A model generated the notes under the pieces. That model was not told the DNA's origin, searched no databases, and saw only the letters and a program-made list of their open reading frames with translations. Below are positions 1 through 7,351 of a DNA stretch of 63,575 nucleotides, in pieces. The translations under genes and the position numbers were made by a program. Source of the stretch: Solirubrobacter deserti (GTDB taxonomy: Bacteria > Actinomycetota > Thermoleophilia > Solirubrobacterales > Solirubrobacteraceae); contig NZ_JAPCID010000025.1 in assembly GCF_027587175.1 (NCBI RefSeq), positions 1-63,575 on the forward strand, in the 5' to 3' direction. Every line of letters starts with the position of its first letter. Position 1 is the stretch's first letter.

Positions 1-135
1 CCCCGCGGGGGCGCCGCCCCCCGTCCCCCGGGGGCCGCGGGTCCGCGCGGGGCGCCCCGCCGGGGGGGCGGGGGCCGGGGAGGCCCACGCCGCCACGAGC
101 ACGCACGCCGAGGCGATGGTGAGCCTGAGCTTCAC
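1..135 (-). CDS. Secreted protein, 5' end only (runs off the window)
   Basis: A GTG at 133-135 opens a frame that stays open to base 1. Its first 20 residues look like a signal peptide: VKLRLTIASACVLVAAWASP, with basic residues, a hydrophobic core and small residues before a Pro/Ala-rich segment. It begins five bases after the stop of the upstream secreted-protein gene, so the two may be co-transcribed. Beyond the signal the DNA is almost pure G/C and codes for Pro, Gly and Arg, which may be a linker or low-complexity sequence. The function cannot be told from 45 codons. The start has no clear ribosome binding site, so this is a moderate call. Confidence 0.42.
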   Translation of the reverse strand, partial: MKLRLTIASACVLVAAWASPAPAPPAGRPARTRGPRGTGGGAPAG

Positions 136-139
136 CCGC

Positions 140-901
140 TTACCGGCGCGTCTTCTTCTTGGCCTTCTTCTTGGCGACGGCCTTCTTCTTCTTGGCCGCC
201 TTCGGCTTGCTCGCCTGCTCGCGGCCCTCGAGGATGCGCCGCGCCTGCTCGCTGAAGGTCACGCGCTCGGCGTTCGCCCCGGCGTCGCTCATCGCGAGCA
301 GGTGCTCGTTGCCGGCCAGCGGGAGCGTCTCGACCGACTCGACCGTCATGGTCTGCGTGTAGCTGAGGCCGTCCTGCGTGCCGGTCGTGACGCGCTGGTA
401 GGGCGCGAGGTTCTGCGCGTCGACGATCATCGTCGTGCGCGTGCGGCCCTCGGCGGGCGCGCCGGCCGAGGTCGCGAGCGTCAGCGCCGGGCGGCCGAGG
501 AACGTCGTCTCGCCCGTCTGGACCAGCCAGCCCTTGCTCATCATGGCCCTGATGTCGCCGCCCTCCGACGACAGGGTGCGCACGAACGTGCCGCGCGGGG
601 AGTTGGCGCTTTCGCCCGTGAGCGTCCCGATCTCGTCGCGCACGGCGTCGAAGGCGGTGAACTTCAGCGGCTCCTGCGCGGCTTCGGCGCGCAGCGTGCC
701 GTCGGCGGCGGTGACGACCTGGCGCGCACGGTCGGCGCTGATCCAGCGCTCGAACCGCTCCATGCGGGGGACGACGCCCTCGATCGAGTAGTTGCCCTCG
801 AAGCTGATCGTCGTGACGCTGTGCTCGATGGTCGAGGCCTGTGCGGCGGCCGGGACGGCGAGGAGCGTGGCGGCCGCGAGGCCTGCGAGTTTCAGTCTCA
901 T
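140..901 (-). CDS. Secreted protein of unknown function with lysine-rich C-terminus
   Basis: The 253-residue protein starts with a clear Sec signal peptide (MRLKLAGLAAATLLAVPAAAQA, likely cut after AQA). The middle, about residues 25-220, alternates short hydrophobic strands with polar turns and contains phrases such as LTLATSAGAPAEGRTRTTMIVD. This reads as a beta-rich domain of the lipoprotein-carrier/outer-surface type, although I do not recognise a family. The last 25 residues are mostly Lys and Ala (KKKKAVAKKKAKKK), which could bind an anionic wall polymer or nucleic acid. Another possible secreted gene follows five bases downstream. Existence is well supported by the signal peptide and codon use; function is unknown. 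Confidence 0.75.
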   Translation of the reverse strand: MRLKLAGLAAATLLAVPAAAQASTIEHSVTTISFEGNYSIEGVVPRMERFERWISADRARQVVTAADGTLRAEAAQEPLKFTAFDAVRDEIGTLTGESANSPRGTFVRTLSSEGGDIRAMMSKGWLVQTGETTFLGRPALTLATSAGAPAEGRTRTTMIVDAQNLAPYQRVTTGTQDGLSYTQTMTVESVETLPLAGNEHLLAMSDAGANAERVTFSEQARRILEGREQASKPKAAKKKKAVAKKKAKKKTRR

Positions 902-938
902 ATGAAGGGAGACTCCGCTGGGCGCGGAGCGTCCCGGA

Positions 939-1376
939 CTATCTCGCGTGATGCTCGAGCAGCCGCGCGAGAAGGTGTGTGAGCGTCGCGCGCTCCGCGG
1001 CCCCGAGCGGGCCGAGCAGTTGGTCCTGCACGGCGTCGAGCGCTTCGTCCAGGCGGCGCAGCTGCTGGTGGCCCGCCGCGGTGAGGCTCACGATGTTGCG
1101 CCGGCGGTCACCCGGGTCCGGCGCGCGCTCGACGAAGCCGCGTTCCGACAGCTCGTTGATCGCCGCCACGACGTCGCTGCGGTCCATGGTGCAGCGCCGG
1201 CCCAGCTGCACCTGGGAGGCCGGCCCGAACTCGCCCAGCGCGGCGAGGATCCGGTAGTGGTAGCCGCGCGCGCCGGCCTCGGCGAAGCCCTCGGACGCCA
1301 ACCGGTGCGCGTGCACCGCGAGCTGCGTGAGCAGCCAGCTCGGCCGTGCGCTCAACCGCTCAGGTGTCTCCGCCAC
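939..1376 (-). CDS. MarR-family transcriptional regulator
   Basis: The 145-residue protein has the MarR winged-helix layout. An N-terminal dimerisation helix is followed by a helix-turn-helix near residues 50-85 (ASQVQLGRRCTMDRSDVVAAINELSERGFVER), then the wing motif DPGDRRRNIVSLTAAG and a long C-terminal helix. MarR proteins are usually dimeric repressors that release DNA on binding a small ligand. The gene is divergent from the NTF2-like gene at 1465. The gap between them carries a promoter and three 13-bp TTGG-N5-CCAA sites, so it probably represses its neighbour and perhaps itself. The ligand is unknown. Confidence 0.92.
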   Translation of the reverse strand: MAETPERLSARPSWLLTQLAVHAHRLASEGFAEAGARGYHYRILAALGEFGPASQVQLGRRCTMDRSDVVAAINELSERGFVERAPDPGDRRRNIVSLTAAGHQQLRRLDEALDAVQDQLLGPLGAAERATLTHLLARLLEHHAR

Positions 1377-1394
1377 GACGCACAGACTACATCG

Positions 1395-1450
1395 TTGGTA
1401 TCACCAATGGATCGGTGTATAGTTGGCGCTGCCAATGTTGGACCCGCCAA
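1395..1450 (+). promoter_or_regulatory. Promoter with three MarR-type operator sites
   Basis: The divergent gap holds three 13-bp sites of the form TTGG-N5-CCAA at 1395-1407 (TTGGTATCACCAA), 1423-1435 (TTGGCGCTGCCAA) and 1438-1450 (TTGGACCCGCCAA). A sigma-70 type promoter reads rightward: -35 TTGGTA (1395-1400), a 17-bp spacer and -10 TATAGT (1418-1423). Site 1 covers the -35, site 2 the start point and site 3 the early transcript, so a bound repressor would block initiation of the gene at 1465. The sites are seen directly. That the adjacent MarR protein binds them is inferred from position. Confidence 0.75.
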
Positions 1451-1464
1451 CCAAGGAGCCCCTT

Positions 1465-1884
1465 ATGACTTCCGATCGTGTCGAGGTCGCCTCGCTGTTC
1501 ACCCGCCTCTCGCGCCTGCTCGACGACAAGCGCTGGGACGACGCGGGGACGATTTACACCGAAGACGCCACGGTGCAGTCGCCGCGCGGCGGCGAGCTCC
1601 GCGGCCTCGACGCCCTCACCGCCTTCTTGAAGCAGTCGGACGTCGAGGGCGTAAACACCCAGCACGTCGACACGAACGTCGTGGTCCACGTGGACGGCGA
1701 CGAGGCGACGGCCGAGGCCAACTCGCTCGTGTTCTTCTACCGCGAGGGCGAGGCGCCGCACCGCGAGAGCGGGCTGCGCCTCAGCTGGACCGCGGCGCGC
1801 ACGCCCGCCGGCTGGCGAATCACCACGTCCCGGATCGTGCCCGCCTGGATCCGGGAGCGTGAGGTCATCGGCGCTGGCGCCTGA
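1465..1884 (+). CDS. NTF2-like / SnoaL-like protein
   Basis: The 139-residue product (from ATG 1465) has the NTF2-like cone-fold pattern. An N-terminal helical pair (VASLFTRLSRLLDDKRWDD) is followed by the 'IYTEDATVQSP' strand with the usual Asp, then a strand-rich second half ending in WRITTSRIVPAWIRE. Such proteins are small ligand-binding proteins, isomerases or dehydratases. The ATG at 1465 is preferred over an earlier in-frame ATG because AAGGAG lies seven bases upstream. It is controlled from the operator-covered promoter shared with the divergent MarR gene, so its substrate may be the MarR ligand. Its end overlaps the convergent gene by 20 bp. Confidence 0.85.
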   Translation: MTSDRVEVASLFTRLSRLLDDKRWDDAGTIYTEDATVQSPRGGELRGLDALTAFLKQSDVEGVNTQHVDTNVVVHVDGDEATAEANSLVFFYREGEAPHRESGLRLSWTAARTPAGWRITTSRIVPAWIREREVIGAGA

Positions 1885-2248
1885 GGCCGAACACCGCCGC
1901 CCCGCCGATCAGCATGAAACCGATGAGCCCGAGGCCGGGTGCGTCGTCGGCCTGCGCGAGGTTCAGCGTCGCGACGCCGAGCCCCACGCCCAGCGCCGCA
2001 ACGATCAGCCGCCGCACGCGCAGCCGCTGCCGCCACTGGACGTCCGCGGCGACGCCGCGCACCAGGCGCGAGAGCAGGCCGAGAGCGATCCGCCGCTCGC
2101 TGTGGCCCGCGTCGCGCTCGTGAGCGATCTGATCGTGCACATCGGCGTCGAGCTCGCCGATCCGGCGTTCCGCGAGCGCGCGCGGCAACCCGCGCGTGTA
2201 GAGGCGGACCCACCACGCGACAAGCCGCGCGACGCGGTCCGGCGTCAT
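1865..2248 (-). CDS. Small membrane protein coupled to PadR
   Basis: The 127-residue protein has a soluble basic N-terminal half (residues 1-75, with RLYTRGLPRALAERRIGELDADVHDQ). It ends in two probable membrane helices around residues 80-98 and 103-120 (IVAALGVGLGVATLNLA and GLIGFMLIGGAAVFGL) and a basic tail. The N-terminal part resembles the short helical segments that accompany PadR regulators in membrane-protein operons (HAAS/permease-prefix-like), but this is a loose resemblance. Its start overlaps the stop of the PadR gene by four bases, so the two are translated together. Its role is unknown; it may be the sensed or regulated membrane partner. Confidence 0.75.
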   Translation of the reverse strand: MTPDRVARLVAWWVRLYTRGLPRALAERRIGELDADVHDQIAHERDAGHSERRIALGLLSRLVRGVAADVQWRQRLRVRRLIVAALGVGLGVATLNLAQADDAPGLGLIGFMLIGGAAVFGLRRQRR

Positions 2249-2592
2249 GCCGGCCTCGGGGCGATCCGGGGCGCCGGCGCCGGGGTGCGTTCGTCCCGCG
2301 CCGCCACCTCCGCGCCCTTGCCCGTGAGCTCGTACAGGCGCCGGCGCGGCCGGCCGTCGGCCGCGCTCGCGTCCTCCCAGCTCGAGGTCAGCAGCCCGAA
2401 CTCCTCGAGCCGGCCGAGCGCCTTGTAGAGGGTCCCGTGGCCCGTCAGCGACCCGCCACCGCTCTCATCGCGCAGGGCGGTGGCGAGGCCGAACCCGTGG
2501 AAGCTCGGCTGTCCCGCGCGACGCAGGCGCAGCGCGGCGGTGAGGATCTCGGACTCGAGCGGGAGCAGGGTCCCGGGCTTGCGCCGTGGCAT
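2245..2592 (-). CDS. PadR-family transcriptional regulator
   Basis: The 115-residue protein starts at ATG 2592 (MPRRKPGTLLPLESEILTAA). It shows the PadR winged-helix core: a first helix with LPLESEILTAALRLR, recognition region GTLYKALGRLEEFGLLTSSWED, and the wing GRPRRRLYELTGKG. PadR proteins are generally repressors, often of membrane or stress genes, and often autoregulate. A longer in-frame start at 2727 would run through the promoter and palindrome and is rejected. The promoter's predicted start point falls on the A of the ATG, so the message is likely leaderless. It is coupled to the small membrane protein downstream. Confidence 0.9.
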   Translation of the reverse strand: MPRRKPGTLLPLESEILTAALRLRRAGQPSFHGFGLATALRDESGGGSLTGHGTLYKALGRLEEFGLLTSSWEDASAADGRPRRRLYELTGKGAEVAARDERTPAPAPRIAPRPA

Positions 2593-2598
2593 GACGCA

Positions 2599-2627
2599 AG
2601 AATAGGAAGATATCTTCCTATTGTCAA
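2599..2627 (-). promoter_or_regulatory. padR promoter with 22-bp perfect palindromic operator, probably leaderless
   Basis: On the minus strand the order is -35 TTGACA (2627-2622), a 17-bp spacer, and -10 TATTCT (2604-2599). Six bases then precede the ATG at 2592, so transcription should begin at the start codon itself. A perfect 22-bp palindrome fills 2601-2622 (half-site AATAGGAAGAT) and covers the spacer and most of the -10. This is ideally placed for PadR autorepression. The -35 also contains the stop codon of the alpha/beta-hydrolase gene. Elements are read directly; binding by PadR is inferred. Confidence 0.82.
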
Positions 2628-3415
2628 TCCAGGAACGTGCGCACGGCCGGCAGCACCAGATCCGTACGCGCGATGCCGGAGAAGTGGGTGCTGCCGGGGA
2701 ACACGGCGAGCTGGGACTCCGGCACACCCTCGAAGTCGCCGTTGACGTCGCCCCCGCGCAGGCGCAGGAAGTGCGCCGCGTGCTCGATCTTGACCATGTC
2801 GCAGTCGCCGATCGTGATCAGCGTCGGCGCCGTGATCGCGCGGATCTCGTCCTCGGTCCACCCCGGCGTGTGCTCCATGATCCCGCCGAGCTTGTCGAGC
2901 AGCGTCTGCAGATGCTCGCGGTCCGGGTGCGGCGACTTGGCCATGTAGACCTGCTCCATCGGCGTGCCGGCGATCATGTCGACCGTCATCTCCATCACGA
3001 CCTCGGTGTTGCCCCCGCGGTCGCCGTCCGGCGAGAACGACGTCGAGGAGACGACGATCCTGCGCACGAGCTGCGGGTGGTGAACCGCCAGCTCGATGGT
3101 CACGGCGCCGCCGACGCTGAAGCCGAACACGTCGACCTGCTCGAGGCCCAGGTGCTTGAGCACTTCCACGACGTCGTCCGCGAGCGCGGGGATCGCCAGC
3201 GGGCGGTCGATGTCGTTCGTACGCCCGTGCGCCTGGAAGTCGATCGCGATCACGCGCCGATCCGCCGCCAGCCCCGGGATGAGCGCGGCCCACTGCTGCT
3301 CGATGTCGAACAGCCCACCGTGCAGGAGCAGCAGCGGGAAGCCGCCCTCGCCGTAGGTCTCGTAGTACACGTTCAGGTCGCCAACGGGGATGTAGCCGGT
3401 TTCGGAAGCGTTCAT
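2624..3415 (-). CDS. Alpha/beta-fold hydrolase
   Basis: The 263-residue protein has the full alpha/beta-hydrolase signature. The oxyanion motif LLLLHGG is near residues 28-34, the nucleophile elbow GFSVGG (Ser near residue 100) follows, an acidic residue is found in LITIGDCDMV near 205, and the catalytic His is in PGSTHFSG near 245. A cap region lies around residues 125-195. It is cytosolic, with no signal peptide. The family includes esterases, epoxide or haloalkane hydrolases and lactonases, and the substrate cannot be chosen from sequence. Its stop codon sits inside the padR -35 box, so the two are arranged head to tail but with separate promoters. Confidence 0.88.
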   Translation of the reverse strand: MNASETGYIPVGDLNVYYETYGEGGFPLLLLHGGLFDIEQQWAALIPGLAADRRVIAIDFQAHGRTNDIDRPLAIPALADDVVEVLKHLGLEQVDVFGFSVGGAVTIELAVHHPQLVRRIVVSSTSFSPDGDRGGNTEVVMEMTVDMIAGTPMEQVYMAKSPHPDREHLQTLLDKLGGIMEHTPGWTEDEIRAITAPTLITIGDCDMVKIEHAAHFLRLRGGDVNGDFEGVPESQLAVFPGSTHFSGIARTDLVLPAVRTFLD

Positions 3416-3451
3416 GTCCCCAGGACGCTAGGCGCTCGCGAAACTCATCGA

Positions 3452-3476
3452 AGGCGCCGGCACAGGGCCGGCGCCT
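3452..3476 (-). terminator. Hairpin terminator after the rhamnosidase gene
   Basis: A 10-bp perfect stem, AGGCGCCGGC (3452-3461) with GCCGGCGCCT (3467-3476) and a 5-nt loop, lies nine bases beyond the stop of the GH78 gene. On the minus strand it is followed by a mildly T-rich stretch (TTCGATGAGTTT), so it could act as an intrinsic terminator of the GH78 transcript. Confidence 0.6.
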
Positions 3477-3485
3477 CGAGTTCTC

Positions 3486-6400
3486 TTACGGCGACGTCGT
3501 CGACAGCGTGAACGTCAGCGTCTTGGAGTAGCTGCCGGTGCGCATCGGGTCCGTGCGCTTGATCAGCTGCTTGAAGCCGACGTCCACCGTGTCGTTGGAG
3601 ACCGGCGCTGACCAGCTCGTCTTGCTGAGCTCGACGCGCAGCGGCTCGGGCAGGCTGAACGCGCCGTTGGTCAGATGGCCGGGCGCGGAGACGGCCAGCG
3701 TCGCGTCGCCCGCCGTCGAGACGACGCTAGCGGTCGTCGACGCGGTGTACTCCTGCGTCACGCCCGGCGTGAAGACCCCGAACGTGGGGGGCGTGCCGAG
3801 GCTGAGGCTCAGCGTGGCCGGCACGGTGCCGCCGACCGGCACGTCAGCCGTGGCGCCGAGGCTGAAGTGCGTCGCTCCCGAGCCCACCTCGAACACGGCG
3901 CGCCCGCCCTGCTCGCCCACGTAGCGCGGCGCGCCCGCCCCGACGCCGACGTACTTCACGCCGCCCGGGTTCGGGATCGCGACGGTCGCCTTGGTGTTGG
4001 CCGGGACGTCAACATCGAGAACGAACGTTCCGTTCACCTTCTTCCACGCCGTGCGGACCGTGCCGCGCTGCGTCCAGGCGGAACCGCTCGCGCGGTGCAG
4101 GTCGGCCCTGTCGACCGCGGGTGGCTCGATCCGGACCGTCGCCGCGCCCGGGCTCGTGACCTTGATCCCGAGCAGCGACTCGATCTGGTCGACGATGCCC
4201 CACGAGCCCCAGCCGTGCGACATCGACTCGTTGTTGGTCGGCGCGCACGGCCAGCCGTTGGCGCAGCCGGGGTTCCACTGCTCCCACATGTACGTGCCCT
4301 GCTGCGCGAGCGTCCGGGCCGGGCCGTCGGCGTTCGGGTCGGTCATGAGCTTGACCACCTGGTCGTAGCGACCCGCGTCGGTCAAGGCCTTGAGCAGCAC
4401 GTGCCAGGTCATCGGGCCCTGCTTCATCCCCTGCGCGGTGATCGCGTCGGCCAGCCCCGCGACCTTGTCGGCCGGCGCGACGCCGTAGTAGATCGGGTAC
4501 GTCTGGGCGTGCTGGGCCGTGTTGTCGATCTGCGGGTTGCCCGCCGCGGAGCTCAGCCCGTCCGTGTAGAGGCCGTCCGGGCGCAGCAGCTTGGCGTTGA
4601 TCGCCGCGCTCAGGCTGTCAGCCCAGGCGTCGAAAGTGGCACCATCCTCGGGCTTGCCGAGCACGCGCGCCACCTTCGCGGACGCGCGCAGCGTCCCGAC
4701 GGCGTGCGCGTTGTGGATCGTGCGCGCGGCGTTGTCGGCGAACGTGTAGCCGTAGCGCATCGGCGCCGGCCAGTCGATGATCCCGTACTGATAGGAGCTC
4801 GTCCCGCCCAACAGGTTGTAGACGAGCCCTTCGGCGTTGCCGGACGTGGCGATGTTCGTCTTGACGTAGGTGGCGATCGCCTTGAGGGCGTCGTAGCTGT
4901 CCGCGAGCACCGACGCGTCGCCCGACTGCTCGTAGTAACGCCACACCCAGTCCGGCATCATCAGCGTGTAGTCCGGGATGTCGCGCATGTTGTCGCCGTT
5001 CGGATAGACGGCGTTCACGCGGCCCGGCGTGCCGATGCTCGGGTACGAGCACGGCAGCTGCGCCGCGGTGCAGTAGCCGTTGGACGCCGCCTTCCACGAG
5101 TGCGTCGCGCTGTAGATGATCTCCCGGATTGCGCGCTTGGTGGCGTTACGGTCGCCCGCGGCGATCATGTTCGCGTATGAGATGTCCACCGTGTCGCCGG
5201 TGAACTGGCCCTTCTCGCGCGTCGGCGTGTCCAGGAAGACCTCCTGCGAGGAGTCGATGCCCGAGTGCTGCATGAGGTCGAAGACGGCGTCGAGCGTCTC
5301 GTTGTCGGAGTCGAACGTCGCGCGCCGCTCGTCGTGGACGGCGCTGAACTGGATCACGGCCGAGATGTCGTCGGCGGTCAGGTCCTCACCCGCGCCCGGC
5401 GGCAGGATCTGCAGGTAGCGCCACCCCCAGTACTGGAACGGTTGCGCGACCTGGGCGCCGTCCTTCTGCGTGTACCAGAAGCCGAGGTTGGAGCCCTGCG
5501 TGTCGTGTGTGCTCGTGCCGGCGCGTGAGCCCTCGACGAAGCGCGCGGTCGCATGGTCGCGCTCGAGCGGGGCGTCGAGCGTGATGCCCGTGCCGGTCGC
5601 GCCGGCGGTCCCGACCTCAGTGATCGTGCGCGTCTCCGGATCGCCCGCGCCGTAGCCGTTGGCGGCCTGGTCGACCGTGATCCGGTCGCCGGGCACGAAG
5701 TTGGAGACCGAAGCGACCTTGAGGTTGCTCTCGCCCTCGGCGGCCGGCGCCGCGAGCGTCGTGTTGTTCAGGCGGTAGCTCGTCTGGACGACGACCTGAC
5801 GGCCGGCGACGCCGCTGGAGTAGGCGATGCGCGGCATCGCCGACTGGACCTTGCCGAAGTCGGCGACGATCGAGCCGTCGGCGAGCTTGGTGAGCGTCTT
5901 CGGCTTGACCGTCTCGTACTCGAGGCGGCTGATCGCCGGGTCCAGATGGCTGAACGTCTCGCGCAGAGGGTTCAGCGGCCGCGGGTGCGGGCCGATCGCG
6001 TACGCGGGCTGCCAGTTGGTGTCGTCGAAGCTTGTCGTGTCCCAGCCGGGCTGCTCGCCGCGGGCGTCGTAGCGCTCCGCGTTGTCGCCGGAGTCCCCGT
6101 TGCGCCGCGTGATCGTGGCGTTCGTGTACTCGCTGGCCTTGGAGACCTTCCAGGTGCCGTCGGTGACGAACGTCTCGCGCGTGCCGTCCTGATGGTCGAC
6201 GACGGCCTTGATGATCAGCCCGCTCGGGCCGGCGTGGTCGAGCACGGCCTGCCCGCTCGCGCGTGGGGTCTTGAGCGGCGTGCTCAGGTCGATGCCCGTG
6301 CCGTTCCCGCCGGCGGTCCCGATCTTCGTGACCGTCGCGGTCTCCGCCGCCGCACCGGTGCCGACCGTGATCTGGTCGCCCACGTCGAAGACTGAGACGG

Positions 6401-7172
6401 ACGCGACCTTCAGGTTCGTCGCGTCTGCGGGTTGCGCCGCCGCCAGCGTCGTGTTCGAGATCGGGCCGTTCGCGCGGCCCTGGCAGGTGCACGTCCAGTA
6501 GTGGTAGAGCGCGCCGAGCGCGAGCGGCTCACCGGCCTTGACCGCGTCCGTCACGTCGAACGCGTAGTACTGCGCCTCGGTCGGGTGGTTGTAGTTGTCC
6601 CCGACCCCGACCGCCTTCCCGTTCACGTGGATGCGGTAGTTGCCCATCGCCGCCGCGTACACGCGGGCGCGCGCGACTGGGCTGGCGTTGAGCGCGGGGA
6701 ACGTCCTGCGCGCGAGCGTCCAGTCGTCGGTCGAATCATTGCCCGTGGTCACGCGGCGGATCCAGTTCGCGCCCGACCAGCCGTCGTCGGTAAGGCTGGT
6801 CTCGAAGGACGCGGTCGCGGGCGGCGACTCGACGCCGTCCTTGTCCCAGGTGCGGACGCTCCACCGGTACGCCTCGCCGGGGGTGAGCGCGGGCCCTTGA
6901 TAGCGCACGTACGACTGGCGGTCGGACGCGGTCTTCCCGCTGTCCCACACGGCCGTACCGTCGGCCTTGCTGACCGTGATCCGGTACGCCGTCTGCACGT
7001 CGTTGCCCTTGTCGCTGGAGGGCATCCAGCCGAACTGCGGTGTCCCCTCCACGTTCAGCGGCCGCGCCTCGTCGCCAACCGTGAGCTGCGTCGGCGGGCC
7101 AGCAGCCTTCGCGACTCCGGGAACACCCAGGCACAGCGCCACCACAACGCCGCCGACGGACCAGCGTCTCAT
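3486..7172 (-). CDS. Secreted GH78 alpha-L-rhamnosidase
   Basis: The 1228-residue protein has a signal peptide (MRRWSVGGVVVALCLGVPGVAKA). Fibronectin-like and rhamnosidase N-terminal domains follow, then an (alpha/alpha)6 barrel containing FLDTPTREKGQFTGD; E653 of that motif is the expected general acid of GH78. A C-terminal beta domain starts after SWGIVDQIESLLGIKV. GH78 enzymes release terminal alpha-L-rhamnose from glycosides and polysaccharides. The protein is longer than the usual 900-1000 residues. Two short related modules are inserted, both starting LKVASVS and followed by a GD-x-I-T-V strand, near residues 250-305 and 480-535. The last 200 residues form extra beta-sandwich repeats. 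It probably acts outside the cell. Confidence 0.92.
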   Translation of the reverse strand: MRRWSVGGVVVALCLGVPGVAKAAGPPTQLTVGDEARPLNVEGTPQFGWMPSSDKGNDVQTAYRITVSKADGTAVWDSGKTASDRQSYVRYQGPALTPGEAYRWSVRTWDKDGVESPPATASFETSLTDDGWSGANWIRRVTTGNDSTDDWTLARRTFPALNASPVARARVYAAAMGNYRIHVNGKAVGVGDNYNHPTEAQYYAFDVTDAVKAGEPLALGALYHYWTCTCQGRANGPISNTTLAAAQPADATNLKVASVSVFDVGDQITVGTGAAAETATVTKIGTAGGNGTGIDLSTPLKTPRASGQAVLDHAGPSGLIIKAVVDHQDGTRETFVTDGTWKVSKASEYTNATITRRNGDSGDNAERYDARGEQPGWDTTSFDDTNWQPAYAIGPHPRPLNPLRETFSHLDPAISRLEYETVKPKTLTKLADGSIVADFGKVQSAMPRIAYSSGVAGRQVVVQTSYRLNNTTLAAPAAEGESNLKVASVSNFVPGDRITVDQAANGYGAGDPETRTITEVGTAGATGTGITLDAPLERDHATARFVEGSRAGTSTHDTQGSNLGFWYTQKDGAQVAQPFQYWGWRYLQILPPGAGEDLTADDISAVIQFSAVHDERRATFDSDNETLDAVFDLMQHSGIDSSQEVFLDTPTREKGQFTGDTVDISYANMIAAGDRNATKRAIREIIYSATHSWKAASNGYCTAAQLPCSYPSIGTPGRVNAVYPNGDNMRDIPDYTLMMPDWVWRYYEQSGDASVLADSYDALKAIATYVKTNIATSGNAEGLVYNLLGGTSSYQYGIIDWPAPMRYGYTFADNAARTIHNAHAVGTLRASAKVARVLGKPEDGATFDAWADSLSAAINAKLLRPDGLYTDGLSSAAGNPQIDNTAQHAQTYPIYYGVAPADKVAGLADAITAQGMKQGPMTWHVLLKALTDAGRYDQVVKLMTDPNADGPARTLAQQGTYMWEQWNPGCANGWPCAPTNNESMSHGWGSWGIVDQIESLLGIKVTSPGAATVRIEPPAVDRADLHRASGSAWTQRGTVRTAWKKVNGTFVLDVDVPANTKATVAIPNPGGVKYVGVGAGAPRYVGEQGGRAVFEVGSGATHFSLGATADVPVGGTVPATLSLSLGTPPTFGVFTPGVTQEYTASTTASVVSTAGDATLAVSAPGHLTNGAFSLPEPLRVELSKTSWSAPVSNDTVDVGFKQLIKRTDPMRTGSYSKTLTFTLSTTSP

Positions 7173-7193
7173 CGTCTCTCCCCTCGCCTTACT

Positions 7194-7207
7194 GATCGAA
7201 TTCGATC
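7194..7207. promoter_or_regulatory. 14-bp palindrome upstream of the rhamnosidase gene
   Basis: GATCGAATTCGATC is a perfect 14-bp palindrome 22 bp upstream of the GH78 start codon, in the expected promoter/leader zone. A sugar-responsive repressor could bind there. No regulator is encoded nearby, and the core (EcoRI-like plus GATC) could arise by chance, so this is tentative. Confidence 0.35.
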
Positions 7208-7351
7208 GTTCGAGGGAGTCCTACCGCTATAACGCGCAAAAGTCAACGCCAACCGCACGCGCGCGGACCATCGACGCCGCGTCGCATCAGACTCGACGAC
7301 CGGACAGGCGATCAGCGGTGCGCGCTGCGGAGACGGGCGCGAGCCCGCGGC

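Noticed and set aside
116-982. Long plus-strand frame opposite the secreted-protein gene
   Set aside because: Arg/Ala-rich shadow frame with no start signal. The minus strand has a clear signal peptide and codon pattern.
3675-5180. 501-residue plus-strand frame across the rhamnosidase gene
   Set aside because: Composition is Arg/Val/Ala repeats typical of an antisense frame in high-GC DNA; GH78 motifs are on the minus strand.
7220-7260. Sigma-70 promoter for the rhamnosidase gene
   Set aside because: TTGACT and TATAGC occur on the minus strand but with spacings of 9 or 15 bp, or a poor -10 at 17 bp.
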